Below, piece by piece: positions 49,826 to 61,322 of a DNA stretch of 64,000 nt (positions are counted from its first letter, which is position 1; every line of letters starts with the position of its first letter). The stretch comes from Anisus vortex (lineage: Eukaryota; Mollusca; Gastropoda; Planorbidae), in assembly GCA_949126835.1 (NCBI GenBank), contig OX421507.1, positions 14,918,202 through 14,982,201 of the forward strand, given 5' to 3'. Made by a program: the position numbers and the translations under genes. Under the pieces are notes generated by a model. That model made no database searches, was not told the DNA's origin, and worked only from the letters and a program-made list of their open reading frames with translations.

Positions 49826-51556
49826 CAGGGTCGGCAACTTAAGACACTTGTGCCAAAGTTGGCACGCAGAGCAGTTTTCAACGGCACGCGAGACACTTCC
49901 AAGAAGTGTTTTTGTATTGATTAAAAATATTATCATTTTCCGGTTCTGAATGAGGAAAACTGACCGTTGAAGCCGATGTTTCTGAATTTCACAGCGACAC
50001 ATTTAAGTGAGTTAAAAACTTGCATTTACAAGGTCTACTGGAATGGATTTGCATTGAAACTGGACATATCTTGCCGTGAAATTAATTTCAAAACATTTTT
50101 CATGTACATCCTTATATTAAGGCATATATTTAGATAGATAGTTGGGCTTTTTAAGAAGTACATCGAAGCATTCAAAGCGGAGTTTTTAATCAAAGGCATG
50201 ACTTTCAAATTGATGGACTCATTTTATCAAACTACATCAATTCTAAATGGTTTGATATTACTACAACCTTCTTAGATGTAGATCTTTTTTTAAGTGGAGG
50301 GATATTGGCGATTTTAGAATGCAGAAAGTTGAATTTTAAACATTTAAAAAATGGGCATCCAAATATGCCCATTTGCGGAAACAATTTGGAAGGTAGCTGC
50401 TTAGGAAAGTCACCTGCTATTCTTAACTGCTAGGCATTCGCTCTTTTACTTTCAGCTTTTAGTTCAAATTACACTTGTGAACAGATTTTATCGCACATGA
50501 AAGCTGTTTTAAGCATACAAAAAGGTCACATACACTCATTAATTGATACAGACTAATTACATTAAAAATAGTTTTTTATGCTCATCTTCTTTAATAAAAC
50601 ATAAATATAAGCAATTCTAAAACAAATTTATTTGTATTATTAATTGAATAAATATAAGAGACTTATTTAATGGCACTATATTATGTAATTTCTGTAATTA
50701 TTAATGTTAAAAATATAAACTCCTTAAATGGACAGACAATTTATGCGGGAATTGTTTAACGTAAACTATTTTAATCCTCAAATAAATAAACCTTGTAATG
50801 AATACCATAATGTTGGATTTATATAAAGAAATAATAATTAGTCGATAATATTTGTTATGTTACAAAATATAACTGTTTGGCATCACTATTGAATCAAATG
50901 TATTGAAATGTTGACACGTTTTAAAATAAAGGGAGATAAGTAACCCGTTTTATTTGAGCTAATATTTCTAATATGTTTCTTTCTTTTTTTTTTTAAAACA
51001 ACAATAAATGGTTTACAATGTATAACTTTGAATTGATAAAACTGTAAAAAAAAAATCTGAAAACTATATAAGTAAGAATGTAAATGTATATTTTCAAACA
51101 TTTCATTAACTACCCAATTTGTATGATTACAACTTATCTATTCCGCTTAACGATAGTATGTCGCTGCTCCGTCATTCAATTTTAAACTAGTTCCCAGAAA
51201 CTGAGAGCAAAATATAATACATATTTGCATGTGTTAGATCCTCATCTTCATTAACAAAGAATAATGTTTAGACATTAATTACCATTGAATGTGAAAGTTT
51301 AGTAATAAATTATTGTATTTAAAAAAATGATAATCACAAACTCGTTAATTTTGTATTAAATATAAGACGCTTTAATCATTTTCTCTATAAATCTCCTTTG
51401 CTTTTGGCCTTGGTCTTGCTAAGGAGTTAAATTAATTGTCATATAAAAACAACTAAAAAATATATAATAGAGCAGGTTGATTTTTAGGCTGTTGGCACGC
51501 TGAATGATTTAGCAATCCTAGTTTGGCACACTGTTAACAAAAGGTTGCCGACCCCT
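49826..51556. mobile_element. hAT element (1.73 kb), CAGGGGTCGGCAACC family, nested
   Basis: Ends CAGGGTCGGCAACTT and GGTTGCCGACCCCTG; flanks ATGTAAAC / ATGACAGC match at only 5 of 8. It has about 150 bp in common with 54796-56086 around TGAAACTGGACATAT and GTGAAATTAATTTCAAAAC, probably old transposase sequence, now with many stops. Confidence 0.7.
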
Positions 51557-52118
51557 GATGACAGCAGAAACAGTAAGCAGCTTTATTAATTGGTGAATTT
51601 AATAGCCACGAGCGATTTACTTCCTCTCCATTTGCTAGTCGGCGTTTAAACCATGACGCAGTAATCGAAAGTTCACCTGCTACTGACGATAGACTGCTTC
51701 TCTGCTGAAAGGGTATTGATCCGAGAATTATCAATTCTTACACTCAAGTAAAATCCTATATTCGACTCGAAATTATTCAACCTGTATAATTGTCAAAACC
51801 AGATGCCACTTTCAGTATATGAAGAATAATATTTTGAACCCGAACTGATCTTTGTTTTAAAAAAAAACGCCATCAGCAATTCTACATTGTGTTATTTGTT
51901 TATGAGTAGAATGCTCAATCATGCTTGCCAACTGGTTTGTAATAAAGATATTTTTGGAGCTCCTAAATTCAATCTTGCAAACGTATTTGGGATACATTAG
52001 TCTACATCAAAATAAAATTAAATAATTAGTGTTTTAATACTGATTTTGTCGCCCCTTAACGTGGCGCCCGGGGACATATGTCCCCCCCCCCCCCTGCCCC
52101 TCCCTAGCTACGCCACTG

Positions 52119-53660
52119 CCCAGCTCATTGCTATTTGCGGAATATATAATGTATCTCGGATTTTACCAACAACAATAAGAACACACACACAAAAATAAAC
52201 AAGTTTATAGGAGCGTGAAGGAAGTCATTTGAGACAAACCATTGTGGTGCATCGTTTTTTTTTTTGGCATTTGGAACAGCAGTGTTGTCTGCTACCAGTG
52301 CTAATGTGGACCGGAATCCTACAATTAGCCGAGCCACAGTTTTCGCGCTTAGATAGTACTTCTTGAAAACAAAAAACAAAGTTTTACTTATTATTTTTTT
52401 TTTACTACCAGTGACTAATGTGGGCGTCGACGAACATCACTTCACACGCAGTAACACTAAATTCGCAAAAAATTTAGTAAATGTTTATCACGCGAAAGTT
52501 CAGCCCCCCCTTGGAATTTGGTAAATGTTTGCCAAGCGAAAGTTCAGCCCCCCCTGGAAAAAAATTCTGGCTTCGCCCCTGGTAACACCCCTACAACAAT
52601 AGGTGGCTGTGGTTAATCTCTTTCAATTTATATATCTGTACATTAGTATAATCTATCCATTATACGCCTAATCCTACCAGCCACTGACAGAAAGTATTAA
52701 CAGGCCTACGTAGTTGCTGTTACTCGCTTGACTCTATTGCCGGGTTAAAGAAAAACAAAAGAATATCAAAGTCTCAAGGAGCTGAAACAAATGTTTGGAT
52801 TCACTCTGGTGTTCTTAATTCTCTACATTCAGGGTTGGCATCTCTAGCTGGGACCTCGTCGGGACACTCTTGAGATGGGGGGTGTAAGAATGAAGTAAAA
52901 CATTTAGTTAATTAATATAATTGCTTTTTTTTTGGTTTAGAACACAAATTACAATTACATGGAAGGTCCATAACGATGACGGTCCCAATAAATCGATACT
53001 GATGGCAACCCTGTTTACATTACACTTTCGTCATGAAGTTGTAAAATGAGTCATTAATTAATCTTACTACCGAGATGGCCTGAAACAAACAATTACATGT
53101 CCGTCTGGGAATGGTCTTTTTTTTTTTTTTTAGTTTAGCTTGTCTTAAGCCGCGTGTCACGTGGTCTTGGCCTGAGTGTTTAACAATTGAAACCACTTTT
53201 AGTTTGGCTAAAAAAAAAACAAGTGTCGTTTTGTGCAAAATGGATGTCCGAATACCGGTACACTCTTTGAGTGGTATGGTGGGCGTTGTGCATCTTTTAG
53301 CTACTTCTGTATTGTGCCGTCCATGTTCACCAGTATGGTGTGTTACGGCGTTCTTTCCCCGGGCGATTCAATAAACTTGTCTAGAAATCACCCAAGCAAG
53401 CCACTCGCACGAACAATGAGACGATTTACATTTATGAAGAGAAAAAAAAATCGTAGCCCTTCAATATACATACACGCATTCAATATAGATGTAATCTATA
53501 GTCACTATCATAAACAATTCATTGTAATTCAACAAGTGCTTCGACAGAAAACTACTTCCCATTTCTCCTCTCTGATCTGTATCGTATTATTTCCCGTCGA
53601 ACTTACTCGAAAAACTCATCCGAGAAGGTGACGTCACTTACAACTGATTCCCCCCCCCTT
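52119..53660. other. Region without a recognised gene
   Basis: Holds fragments of repeats (for example near-duplicate GCGAAAGTTCAGCCCCCC at 52490 and 52535). A 132-codon frame at 53233-53631 has no family resemblance and no convincing coding pattern. Confidence 0.4.
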
Positions 53661-53889
53661 CCTCATCCATCAAGTTGAAAACATCACACAGTCCCATTTC
53701 TGATAGAAAGGGCTCATCGTCTGGCAGCGATTCAACATCACCTGTGTTCAAATCCTCAAGTGTTACAATCTCATCTCTCAGCTCATCATTGCAAGCTGCT
53801 GCACAAAGAAAGATCTGCTCCACCATAACATCTTCTCAGTCATCAATCAAACAAAGCTCCACATCATCTCAGCAGTCACCCATCAAGCA
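53661..53889 (+). pseudogene. Duplicated 229-bp piece of the Ser-rich exon
   Basis: Base for base copy of 44511-44739 with six substitutions and no gap (about 2.6% different), same orientation, exactly 9150 bp downstream. The frame remains open, but sequence similarity stops abruptly on both sides (C tract at the left, AT-rich at the right). There is no intact gene around it. It is probably a recent exon-fragment duplication; a usable alternative exon is not excluded. Confidence 0.85.
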
Positions 53890-54795
53890 TTCATTTAAAA
53901 AAATGAAATGTTGTCATATCACAATGTAATATTTTACTATTCTAGCCTTATTTCTACCCAATATTCTTCCAAGAGGTCCATGATCTAGGCCTAAATATAT
54001 TTTGAAACTCTGCATGTGTTATAATTAGGACGATAATAAAAATGTTTAATGAATCTTTAACCCTTATTGTGAATTTTCTTTTCGTAAATTATTCAATAGT
54101 TGTTTTTATGAGTTTTTATTCGTTATCAAATGTTCTAGTTCTAGGCTCTTATTTGGACTACCTATATAGTAAATATATAGGCAATACAACACATACCAGT
54201 ACCAGTATAATATAGTGGTTTGTAATTTATTTTTTTCACAAGGACGGGAATGGTTTGGGGAATTTTGAAATGATTTGAAAGTTTCATTTCTGGTGTGTGG
54301 TTTGTGCCGGCTGGTTTGTAAAGGTGGCGCCCAATGACCCCCCCCCCCCCCCCCCCCCATAACCTAAGATCCAAGGTGAATAAATACATTTCCTTGTTGC
54401 CTTTGCAAAATCGTCCCCATAAGCTGGCTAGGCAAGTGATTAGCATAAACTTTATCATTTCCTCGTTATAAGTAAGAGTTAACAAAAAATGTATCTTTTA
54501 GATCAGCCTTTTTTTTCAGTTGTCTATCATAGCTGTATATATTAATGTGACGGCTTATCCCCTCGAGGTGTTTAGAATTAGATTGGTTGGGAAGATGAGA
54601 CTGAAGGTGACTGTGAAGTTACAGCATTTCAAAAATAGGCCTTGTCCAGAATTGTCGGCTAGTTGTAATTTTGTGCAGACGGTTGTGTATTTATACTTGT
54701 AATTGGGGCACCGGTTTGTGGCATGGTGCCGGCAAACATTGAAATGTAAGCTTTGTATCAAGATAAAAAAACATTAAAAAAAACGTCTTCTATAG
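53890..54795. other. AT-rich region with a 21-base C tract
   Basis: C homopolymer at 54338-54358; no gene or mobile element recognised. Confidence 0.45.
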
Positions 54796-56086
54796 CAGGG
54801 GTCGGCAACCTAAGGCACGCGTGTCAGACTTGGCACGCAGAACGATTTCCAGTATCACGCGAGAGACCTACAAGAATTTTGTTTAATGCAAGTGAAAACA
54901 ACGTAGCCTATGTCAGCATAATTAGTGGGTGCTGCACGGCGAACTACATGGGAATCACACTGGACGTCGACTGTTTTAGTTCAGGAAAGTTTGTATGCAA
55001 AGCTCCCATCATTGGACTTGCGATATGTGATTAAATCTATTGAAGATAAGTTGTATAGTTTCTCGAGTCTCGTCTATAAGAAAGTCATACGGAGTATAGG
55101 TGAAGTCTTGGATAAATTCGTTTCTTGTCTGGAATATATATCTTAATGGAAAAAAATATTCCAATATTGAATGAGGAGAACTGACTGTTGAAGCCTGTGT
55201 TTCTGAATGACATGGCGACACGTTTCAGTGAGAACTTCCATTTACAAGACTGGGTCCAATAGCACTGGAGTGAATTTGCACTGAAACTGGACATATATTT
55301 CCGTGAAATTAATTTCAAAACATTGAACTCTTTCCCTAATTTAAGGCAAATTAAGAAAAGTGAGCATTTTCAGAAGTACACTAGTTATATTAAAACAACT
55401 CGTTTGGTATCCCTAGCATCAAATTTGGAGAATTTAATTGAATGGAGATAATTAACCCGTTTTCTTTACATTAATATTTCTAATATGTTTCTTTTTTGTT
55501 TCCTTTAAAAAAAAAGGCTTACAATTTATAACTCTAAAATGATCACATTACACGAGATAGTTGAAAATTATATACATATTTTATGACTATAGAATTTATA
55601 TGTACATTTTTAAATATTAAAATAACTACCCAGTTAATATGATTACTACGTATCTCTTCCGCTTAACTGTAGTATGTTTATAATATAATACTTATGGGTT
55701 TGAATAATATGTTAGCGTAAATCTCAGTTATTCTGAGATCAACAATAAAGACTTTATATCTATTACTTGAATAATATCTTGACAACTAAATTCAAATGCT
55801 GTTAACTATTAATGTGTAAGTTGATTAATGACATTGTTTATTAGCTATGAATGGATTTTTTATTAAAAAGCTGATAATAACAAACAGGTTAATTTTTTTA
55901 TTAAATATAAAACACTTTAAGGATTTTCTCTATTACCCTACTTTTCTTTTGGTCTTGCTACGGCACTAAATAAAGTGTCTTATAAAAATAATATGGTTGA
56001 TCAGTTTGACTTTCACGATGTTGGCACGCTGAATGATTAAAAAATCCTAGTTTGGCGCACTACAAGCAAAAGATTGCCTACCCCTG
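54796..56086. mobile_element. hAT element (1.29 kb), CAGGGGTCGGCAACC family
   Basis: Ends CAGGGGTCGGCAACC and GATTGCCTACCCCTG; flanks TTCTATAG / GTGTATAG match at 6 of 8. The interior aligns in part with 49826-51556. No complete transposase frame. Confidence 0.8.
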
Positions 56087-56261
56087 GTGTATAGCACTGC
56101 TAGCATTGCGATGACAAGAAACACTACTGGTGTGCAGAATTATAGGAGAAAGAAAAGTTTCGTAGGGCCACAAGCCGCCCAAATGCGGCCTGATATCTCT
56201 GACTACAATATGTTGAGGGGGAGGGGAGAAGAACTTTAAAAAAATTCTACTGTTATAAAAT

Positions 56262-56584
56262 AATAATAATAATAATAACGGTGCTTATATAGCGCATATC
56301 CCGTTGGTGACAGTTCTATGCGCAGACGACAGTCACAGAATACAGACAACGAAATATGTAGTAATACGCTAATTCTGCTGACGAAATAAGTGAGTCTTCA
56401 GCCGGCTCCTGAAGGTGTCATAGCTAGGGCTCTGGCGAAGCTGTAGTGGGAGGTGATTCCAAGCGGACGGTCCTGCGTAGGAAAATGAACGTTCGCCAGC
56501 GGACACTAGCCTCACACGAGGGATCCGCAGAGTAAGAGCGTCAGAAGCCGAACGAATTGGGCGGGACTGGGTGTAGAGCTCCAT
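56262..56584 (-). pseudogene. LINE C-terminus and 3' tail (family 2)
   Basis: Minus strand reads RIPRVRLVSAGERSFSYAGP, SAWNHLPLQLRQS, FRSRLKTHLF, stop, the usual end of CR1/L2-type ORF2. A short 3' UTR with ATGCGCTATATAAGCACCG and a TTA-repeat tail (56262-56280) follows. Truncated at its 5' side. Confidence 0.8.
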
Positions 56585-56968
56585 ACAAGAGCGAAGATAA
56601 TCCGGGGCGCAGTTATTCAGGCACCTATAACAGAGGGAAGCCAGCTTAAAAATGTCTGTTTTTAGAGTGTATACTGTAGACTTACATTTTTTTAGCGTCT
56701 GCCGAAGGATTCATACAAGGTTTAAAGAAAATTTGATTGATTTTTCACGTTTGGGAAAATTTGATAAAACTGACCAAGGTTTGGGAAAAAGCTTATGGAG
56801 TTCGCTAAAATTTAGTAAAATAAAGTAAGGTGAAAAATAGTTATTTAAAAAGTTAATGACTCTGTAGTTAACTTAAGAAGTCCATAACTCCGATGATGTT
56901 CTTCTCTAAAACAATTCGATGAGTACTTAAAGAAAACATTCACGAACATTTTCTTTTAAATCTGAATT
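56585..56968. other. Sequence before the 51-bp array
   Basis: No gene recognised. Short A/T-rich direct repeats around TTTGGGAAAA (56748 and 56783). Confidence 0.4.
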
Positions 56969-57476
56969 GCTTGAACACACTAGCAGACGTTTCAAGTATT
57001 TCCCACATCTATCTGTATTACTTGAACACGCTAGCAGACGTTTCAAGTATTTCCCACATCTATCTGTATTGCTTGAACACGCTAGCAGACGTTTCAAGTA
57101 TTTCCCACATCTATCTGTATTGCTTGAACACGCTAGCAGACGTTTCAAGTATTTCCCACATCTATCTGTATTGCTTGAACACGCTAGCAGACGTTTCAAG
57201 TATTTCCCACATCTATCTGTATTGCTTGAACACGCTAGCAGACGTTTCAAGTATTTCCCACATCTATCTGTATTGCTTGAACACGCTAGCAGACGTTTCA
57301 AGTATTTCCCACATCTATCTGTATTGCTTGAACACGCTAGCAGACGTTTCAAGTATTTCCCACATCTATCTGTATTGCTTGAACACACTAGCAGACGTTT
57401 CAAGTATTTCCCACATCTATCTGTATTGCTTGAACACACTAGCAGACGTTTCAAGTATTTCCCACATCTATCTGTG
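56969..57476 (+). repeat. Minisatellite, 51-bp unit, 10 copies
   Basis: Unit begins GCTTGAACACGCTAGCAGAC and ends CCCACATCTATCTGTATT. Copies are almost identical (CACGC/CACAC in the outer ones). Because 51 is a multiple of three, both strands show long repetitive open frames. These are a by-product, not genes. Confidence 0.97.
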
Positions 57477-57635
57477 TACATTGGTTCGTGAATTTATTGT
57501 AAAATGTGTACATTTTTTAAAGTAAGATTTTAAATTTAAAAAAAAACAACACACCCATCTATATTGACAGTTGATCCTCCCCTCTCCAACCCACCCCCCA
57601 TCACTCTTTAGAGTTTTTGTTTTAAATATATGTAC

Positions 57636-57690
57636 CAGTGGTTCTCGAACTTTTCCCACAAACTCGTAGCCATAGACGTCACATTTTTCG
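57636..57690 (+). repeat. Single hAT end
   Basis: CAGTGGTTCTCGAACTTTT resembles the left end of the 6664 element; no partner end found. Confidence 0.4.
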
Positions 57691-57861
57691 GCACATTATA
57701 TCTTGAGCGAAAAAAATAAAATGATGAAACCCTTTAGCAATGGCCTGCAGTCACGCGACGTAAAATTGTATCTTATTTTTTTTTTTACAGAAGATTATTG
57801 CGTCCTACGTTTTTCTGTGGTTCGAGTTTAGTCCTGTTATTTGATTAGTGTGTTAAAGGTC

Positions 57862-57985
57862 AGGTTATTGGTTTTCCTGGTTTGTTCAGGTAACCCATTC
57901 CATGCCTGGATGCGCCTCGGTAAGAAAGAGAACTTGTATGCGTTTGTTCTTGCATGTGGAATAAGATAAGTGATATTATCCTAAT
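57862..57985 (-). pseudogene. LINE C-terminal fragment (family 1)
   Basis: Minus strand reads IPHARTNAYKFSFLPRRIQ, AWNGLPEQTRKTNN, the best preserved of three copies of this tail. Confidence 0.7.
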
Positions 57986-57993
57986 GTTTATCC

Positions 57994-58231
57994 GAGTGGG
58001 CATGGTAGTCAAGCAGCAGCGCCTTCGACTGGAATACCGAAAGTCATGGGTTCGAATCCTCGTGAAGGCTAGGATTTGTTCTCGGGTCGGGGAGGCGGGG
58101 GGGGGGGCAAATCCTCAGCTCTGATGGGTACCTGACATCGTTTGGGGCAAAGTTAAGGCGGCTGGGTATCGTGCTGGCCACAATATCCCCTAGTTCACCT
58201 TGGTCGCAGAAACTGGTGAACTCTACTTTAC
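57994..58231 (+). repeat. tRNA-derived SINE, best copy
   Basis: The head GGGCATGGTAGTCAAGCAGC carries an A box, and GGGTTCGAATCC is a perfect B box. The body has CTCTGATGGGTACCTGACAT, shared with the inverted copies at 30700, 33322 and 63271. Confidence 0.8.
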
Positions 58232-58691
58232 CTTTTATTTCTATGAGCATTTGTAACAGATTGTTGTTGTGTTGTATTTCTAAGTTAGAACTTGCGGAGC
58301 TAGTGATGCACATACCGTAGACACCCAAGCCGTGTGCCAGAGAAAAATCTGCTGACGCCCGTAATCGGTGCGCTCCACTGGCCACATAGAGTACCATAAA
58401 CATTCTAGTTGTGAGGAGGAAATAGAGAGAAAAATAACTGAAAGCTTAGTCAGTAAATCAGAGAGTTTTTAGAGAAACACCACCGGGAAGATGTAAACAG
58501 GATGAGGACGTAACACAAGAGTTGAGTCGTGGGTGAATTGAAGCTGAAGCAAAACTCTGATTGCTAAATCGGGGAGCTGTATTTGTTAGAAGGCTCGTTG
58601 CTTTTAAATGTGCAAGGCACTACCGTATGAAATAATGTTGTTCATTTCCATACTGACTGTTGGGCGGCTAGTACATAAAGTACATTGTTCT

Positions 58692-59160
58692 CCACTCACT
58701 GGTGGGTGGCTATCACATTTATAGTGTCCCCTTACTCCACTCACTGGTGGGTGGCTATCACATTTATAGTGTCCCCTTACTGCACTCACTGGTGGGTGGC
58801 TATCACATTTATAGTGTCCCCTTACTCCACTCACTGGTGGGTGGCTATCACATTTATAGTGTCCCCTTACTCCACTCACTGGTGGGTGGCTATCACATTT
58901 ATAGTGTCCCCTTACTCCACTCACTGGCGGGTGGCTATCACATTTATAGTGTCCCCTTACTCCACTCACTGGTGGGTGGCTATCACATTTATAGTGTCCC
59001 CTTACTCCACTCACTGGCGGGTGGCTATCACATTTATAGTGTCCCCTTACTCCACTCACTGGTGGGTGGCTATCACATTTATAGTGTTCCCTTACTCCAC
59101 TCACTGGTGGGTGGCTATCACATTTATAGTGTCCCCTTACTCCACTCACTGGTGGGTGGC
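58692..59160 (+). repeat. Minisatellite, 45-bp unit, about 10 copies
   Basis: Unit begins CACTCACTGGTGGGTGGCTA and ends AGTGTCCCCTTACTC. A GGTGG/GGCGG variant occurs in two copies. The open frames in several phases follow from the 45-bp period. Confidence 0.97.
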
Positions 59161-59402
59161 TGGCTGTAATAATACAGTAATATAGATTTATTCGCGTCGC
59201 TTAACTTTATTGTTTACGCTAGGGTGTATCTGTGTATACACACATGTATGTTGGGGGGGGGGGTATGAGTTATCGGTGGTCCATAAAAGGGTGGAAAGTA
59301 CTGTCCGAGTGAATGAAAAATCAAACGAATCCCTGTGTGTAATCGAATCCGTGTGTGTAATCGAATCCCTGTGTGTAATCGGCCTTCTTCTGTCAAAATA
59401 TG

Positions 59403-59500
59403 ATAATAATAATAATAATAACGTTGCTTATATAGCGCATATCCCATTGATGACAGTTCTATGCGCTGACGACAGTTACAGAATACAGACAGACAACGAT
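59403..59500 (-). repeat. LINE 3' tail (family 2)
   Basis: TAA repeat, then CTTATATAGCGCATATCCCA and GACAGTTCTATGCGC, identical in layout to the tail at 56262-56350 but without coding sequence. Confidence 0.65.
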
Positions 59501-60673
59501 GCTAAATATACTTTTAATGTTGAGATCTTAAAAAGGCTTAGTAGGTCTAAATGTTTTTTTATGTTTTGTTTTTTGCTTCCTCTTTAACTTTCTTGCAAAA
59601 TGAATTTCTACAACTCATTGCCCGCTCTATGTACTTAACCCATAAGCAACTTGTGTGTAACAACTACGATTGCTGACCGTCAGGTGCAAATTTGGCATGG
59701 TAAAACAAAAATAAACCAACTCTTCTAACCACCGCGGTGACTGCACACAGCCATTTAGTCACGTGTGTAGGCGTATCATACGTCAAGCATGTGTAGAGGC
59801 CTACGACAAGGCCTGTGGCCTGTAGGACACGTGAAAGTCAGCACTAGCTCGCTGTCTCTTCTTCTTTTATTTTTATTCTAGATTAATCTTCTATCCCATG
59901 TGTCTGTATTCTGTATTGTTTATAATTTTATGACAGGCTGGTGCTGTTTTTTTTTGTTTTGTTTTTCACTGTCAACACGCTGCTCGGTGTTGGGTAAAAA
60001 AAAAAAGTTGGTTGACACGGATGGACATGGAAATAAAATCAAGATACGATCAGCGTGTTTTACACACACGTGCAAGCACGCGAGCACACATACAGACACA
60101 CACACACACACAAAACACGCTGCAATGTTTCTAAAGATGAACGTGTTATTTTTTAAATAAAATTCCTTTAATTAATGATGTTACATTATTAAAATACATT
60201 TCCCGCGTGGGCTGTGGGGGCAAGAAAATCGAGCACTTAATCACTCCACCCCCACACGTACGTACTAACGAGCTTGAATGCACGAGCCATTTAAATCTAT
60301 ATTACATATACAAGTCAGAGTAGGTTTATTTGTGTATTTAAAAAATAGCGTCTTTATGATTTGTTTTTTATGCGTAAGTTTCTTCTGGGTGTATTTTCTA
60401 AAGACATTTCTTTCTATTATTCTTACACACACAAAAATAGAACTATTCACGTCTAGTTTTTTTTTTTAAATCAACAGAGATATAGTTCCTTGATGAAATA
60501 ATAGAGAACAAGAATTCTAAATAGATCAGTGTAGTGACGTATTTTGGCCTGCTCCACATGTTCCATTGGAACAGGGGCCCCCACACAAAAGCTCCCCCCC
60601 CCATCACAAAAAGCAATTTTTTAGTGACATCCTTATTATTTCGTCTAAACTGTAGAATAAAATTAATTTATTC
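59501..60673. other. Region without a recognised gene
   Basis: CA-rich microsatellite at 60090-60115. No coding homology or mobile element recognised. Confidence 0.45.
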
Positions 60674-60674
60674 G

Positions 60675-61322
60675 GCCCTTGATCAGCGTCTAATTCCCAG
60701 GCCCTTGATCAGTGTCTAATTCCCAGGCCCTTGATCAGTGTCTAATTCCCAGGCCCTTGATCAGTGTCTAATTCCCAGGCCCTTGATCAGTGTCTAATTC
60801 CCAGGCCCTTGATCAGTGTCTAATTCCCAGGCCCTTGATCAGTGTCTAATTCCCAGGCCCTTGATCAGTGTCTAATTCCCAGGCCCTTGATCAGTGTCTA
60901 ATTCCCAGGCCCTTGATCAGTGTCTAATTCCCAGGCCCTTGATCAGTGTCTAATTCCCAGGCCCTTGATCAGTGTCTAATTCCCAGGCCCTTGATCAGTG
61001 TCTAATTCCCAGGCCCTTGATCAGTGTCTAATTCCCAGGCCCTTGATCAGTGTCTAATTCCCAGGCCCTTGATCAGTGTCTAATTCCCAGGCCCTTGATC
61101 AGTGTCTAATTCCCAGGCCCTTGATCAGTGTCTAATTCCCAGGCCCTTGATCAGTGTCTAATTCCCAGGCCCTTGATCAGTGTCTAATTCCCAGGCCCTT
61201 GATCAGTGTCTAATTCCCAGGCCCTTGATCAGTGTCTAATTCCCAGGCCCTTGATCAGTGTCTCATTCCCAGGCCCTTGATCAGTGTCTCATTCCCAGGC
61301 CCATGATCAGTGTCTAATTCCC
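60675..61322 (+). repeat. Minisatellite, 26-bp unit, about 25 copies
   Basis: Unit AGGCCCTTGATCAGTGTCTA, then ATTCCC, with hardly any variation until the last three copies (CTAATT to CTCATT). It is the most homogeneous array in the window. Confidence 0.97.

Larger units (their letters stand above)
49465..52118. mobile_element. hAT element (2.65 kb) with nested insertions
   Basis: Ends CAGTGGCGTAGCTAGGG and CCCTAGCTACGCCACTG are perfect 17-bp inverted repeats; flanks CCCCGCTC / CCCAGCTC match at 7 of 8. It contains a LINE tail (49587-49760) and another hAT element (49826-51556). No transposase of its own was recognised in the rest. Confidence 0.85.

Noticed and set aside
53233..53631. Plus-strand frame of 132 codons
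   Set aside because: No family resemblance, no splice or codon evidence.
56927..57525. Long open frames of 174-184 codons on both strands
   Set aside because: They arise from the 51-bp tandem unit (17 codons); they are open in several frames at once and have no other coding evidence.
58010..58090. tRNA gene
   Set aside because: A and B boxes are present, but the head is fused to a repeat body found in several copies; it is a SINE.
58604..59185. Repetitive proteins of 155-181 codons on both strands
   Set aside because: Product of the 45-bp minisatellite; no start context or splice evidence.
60675..61322. CRISPR-like array
   Set aside because: Direct repeats without unique spacers, in a eukaryotic genome; it is a minisatellite.
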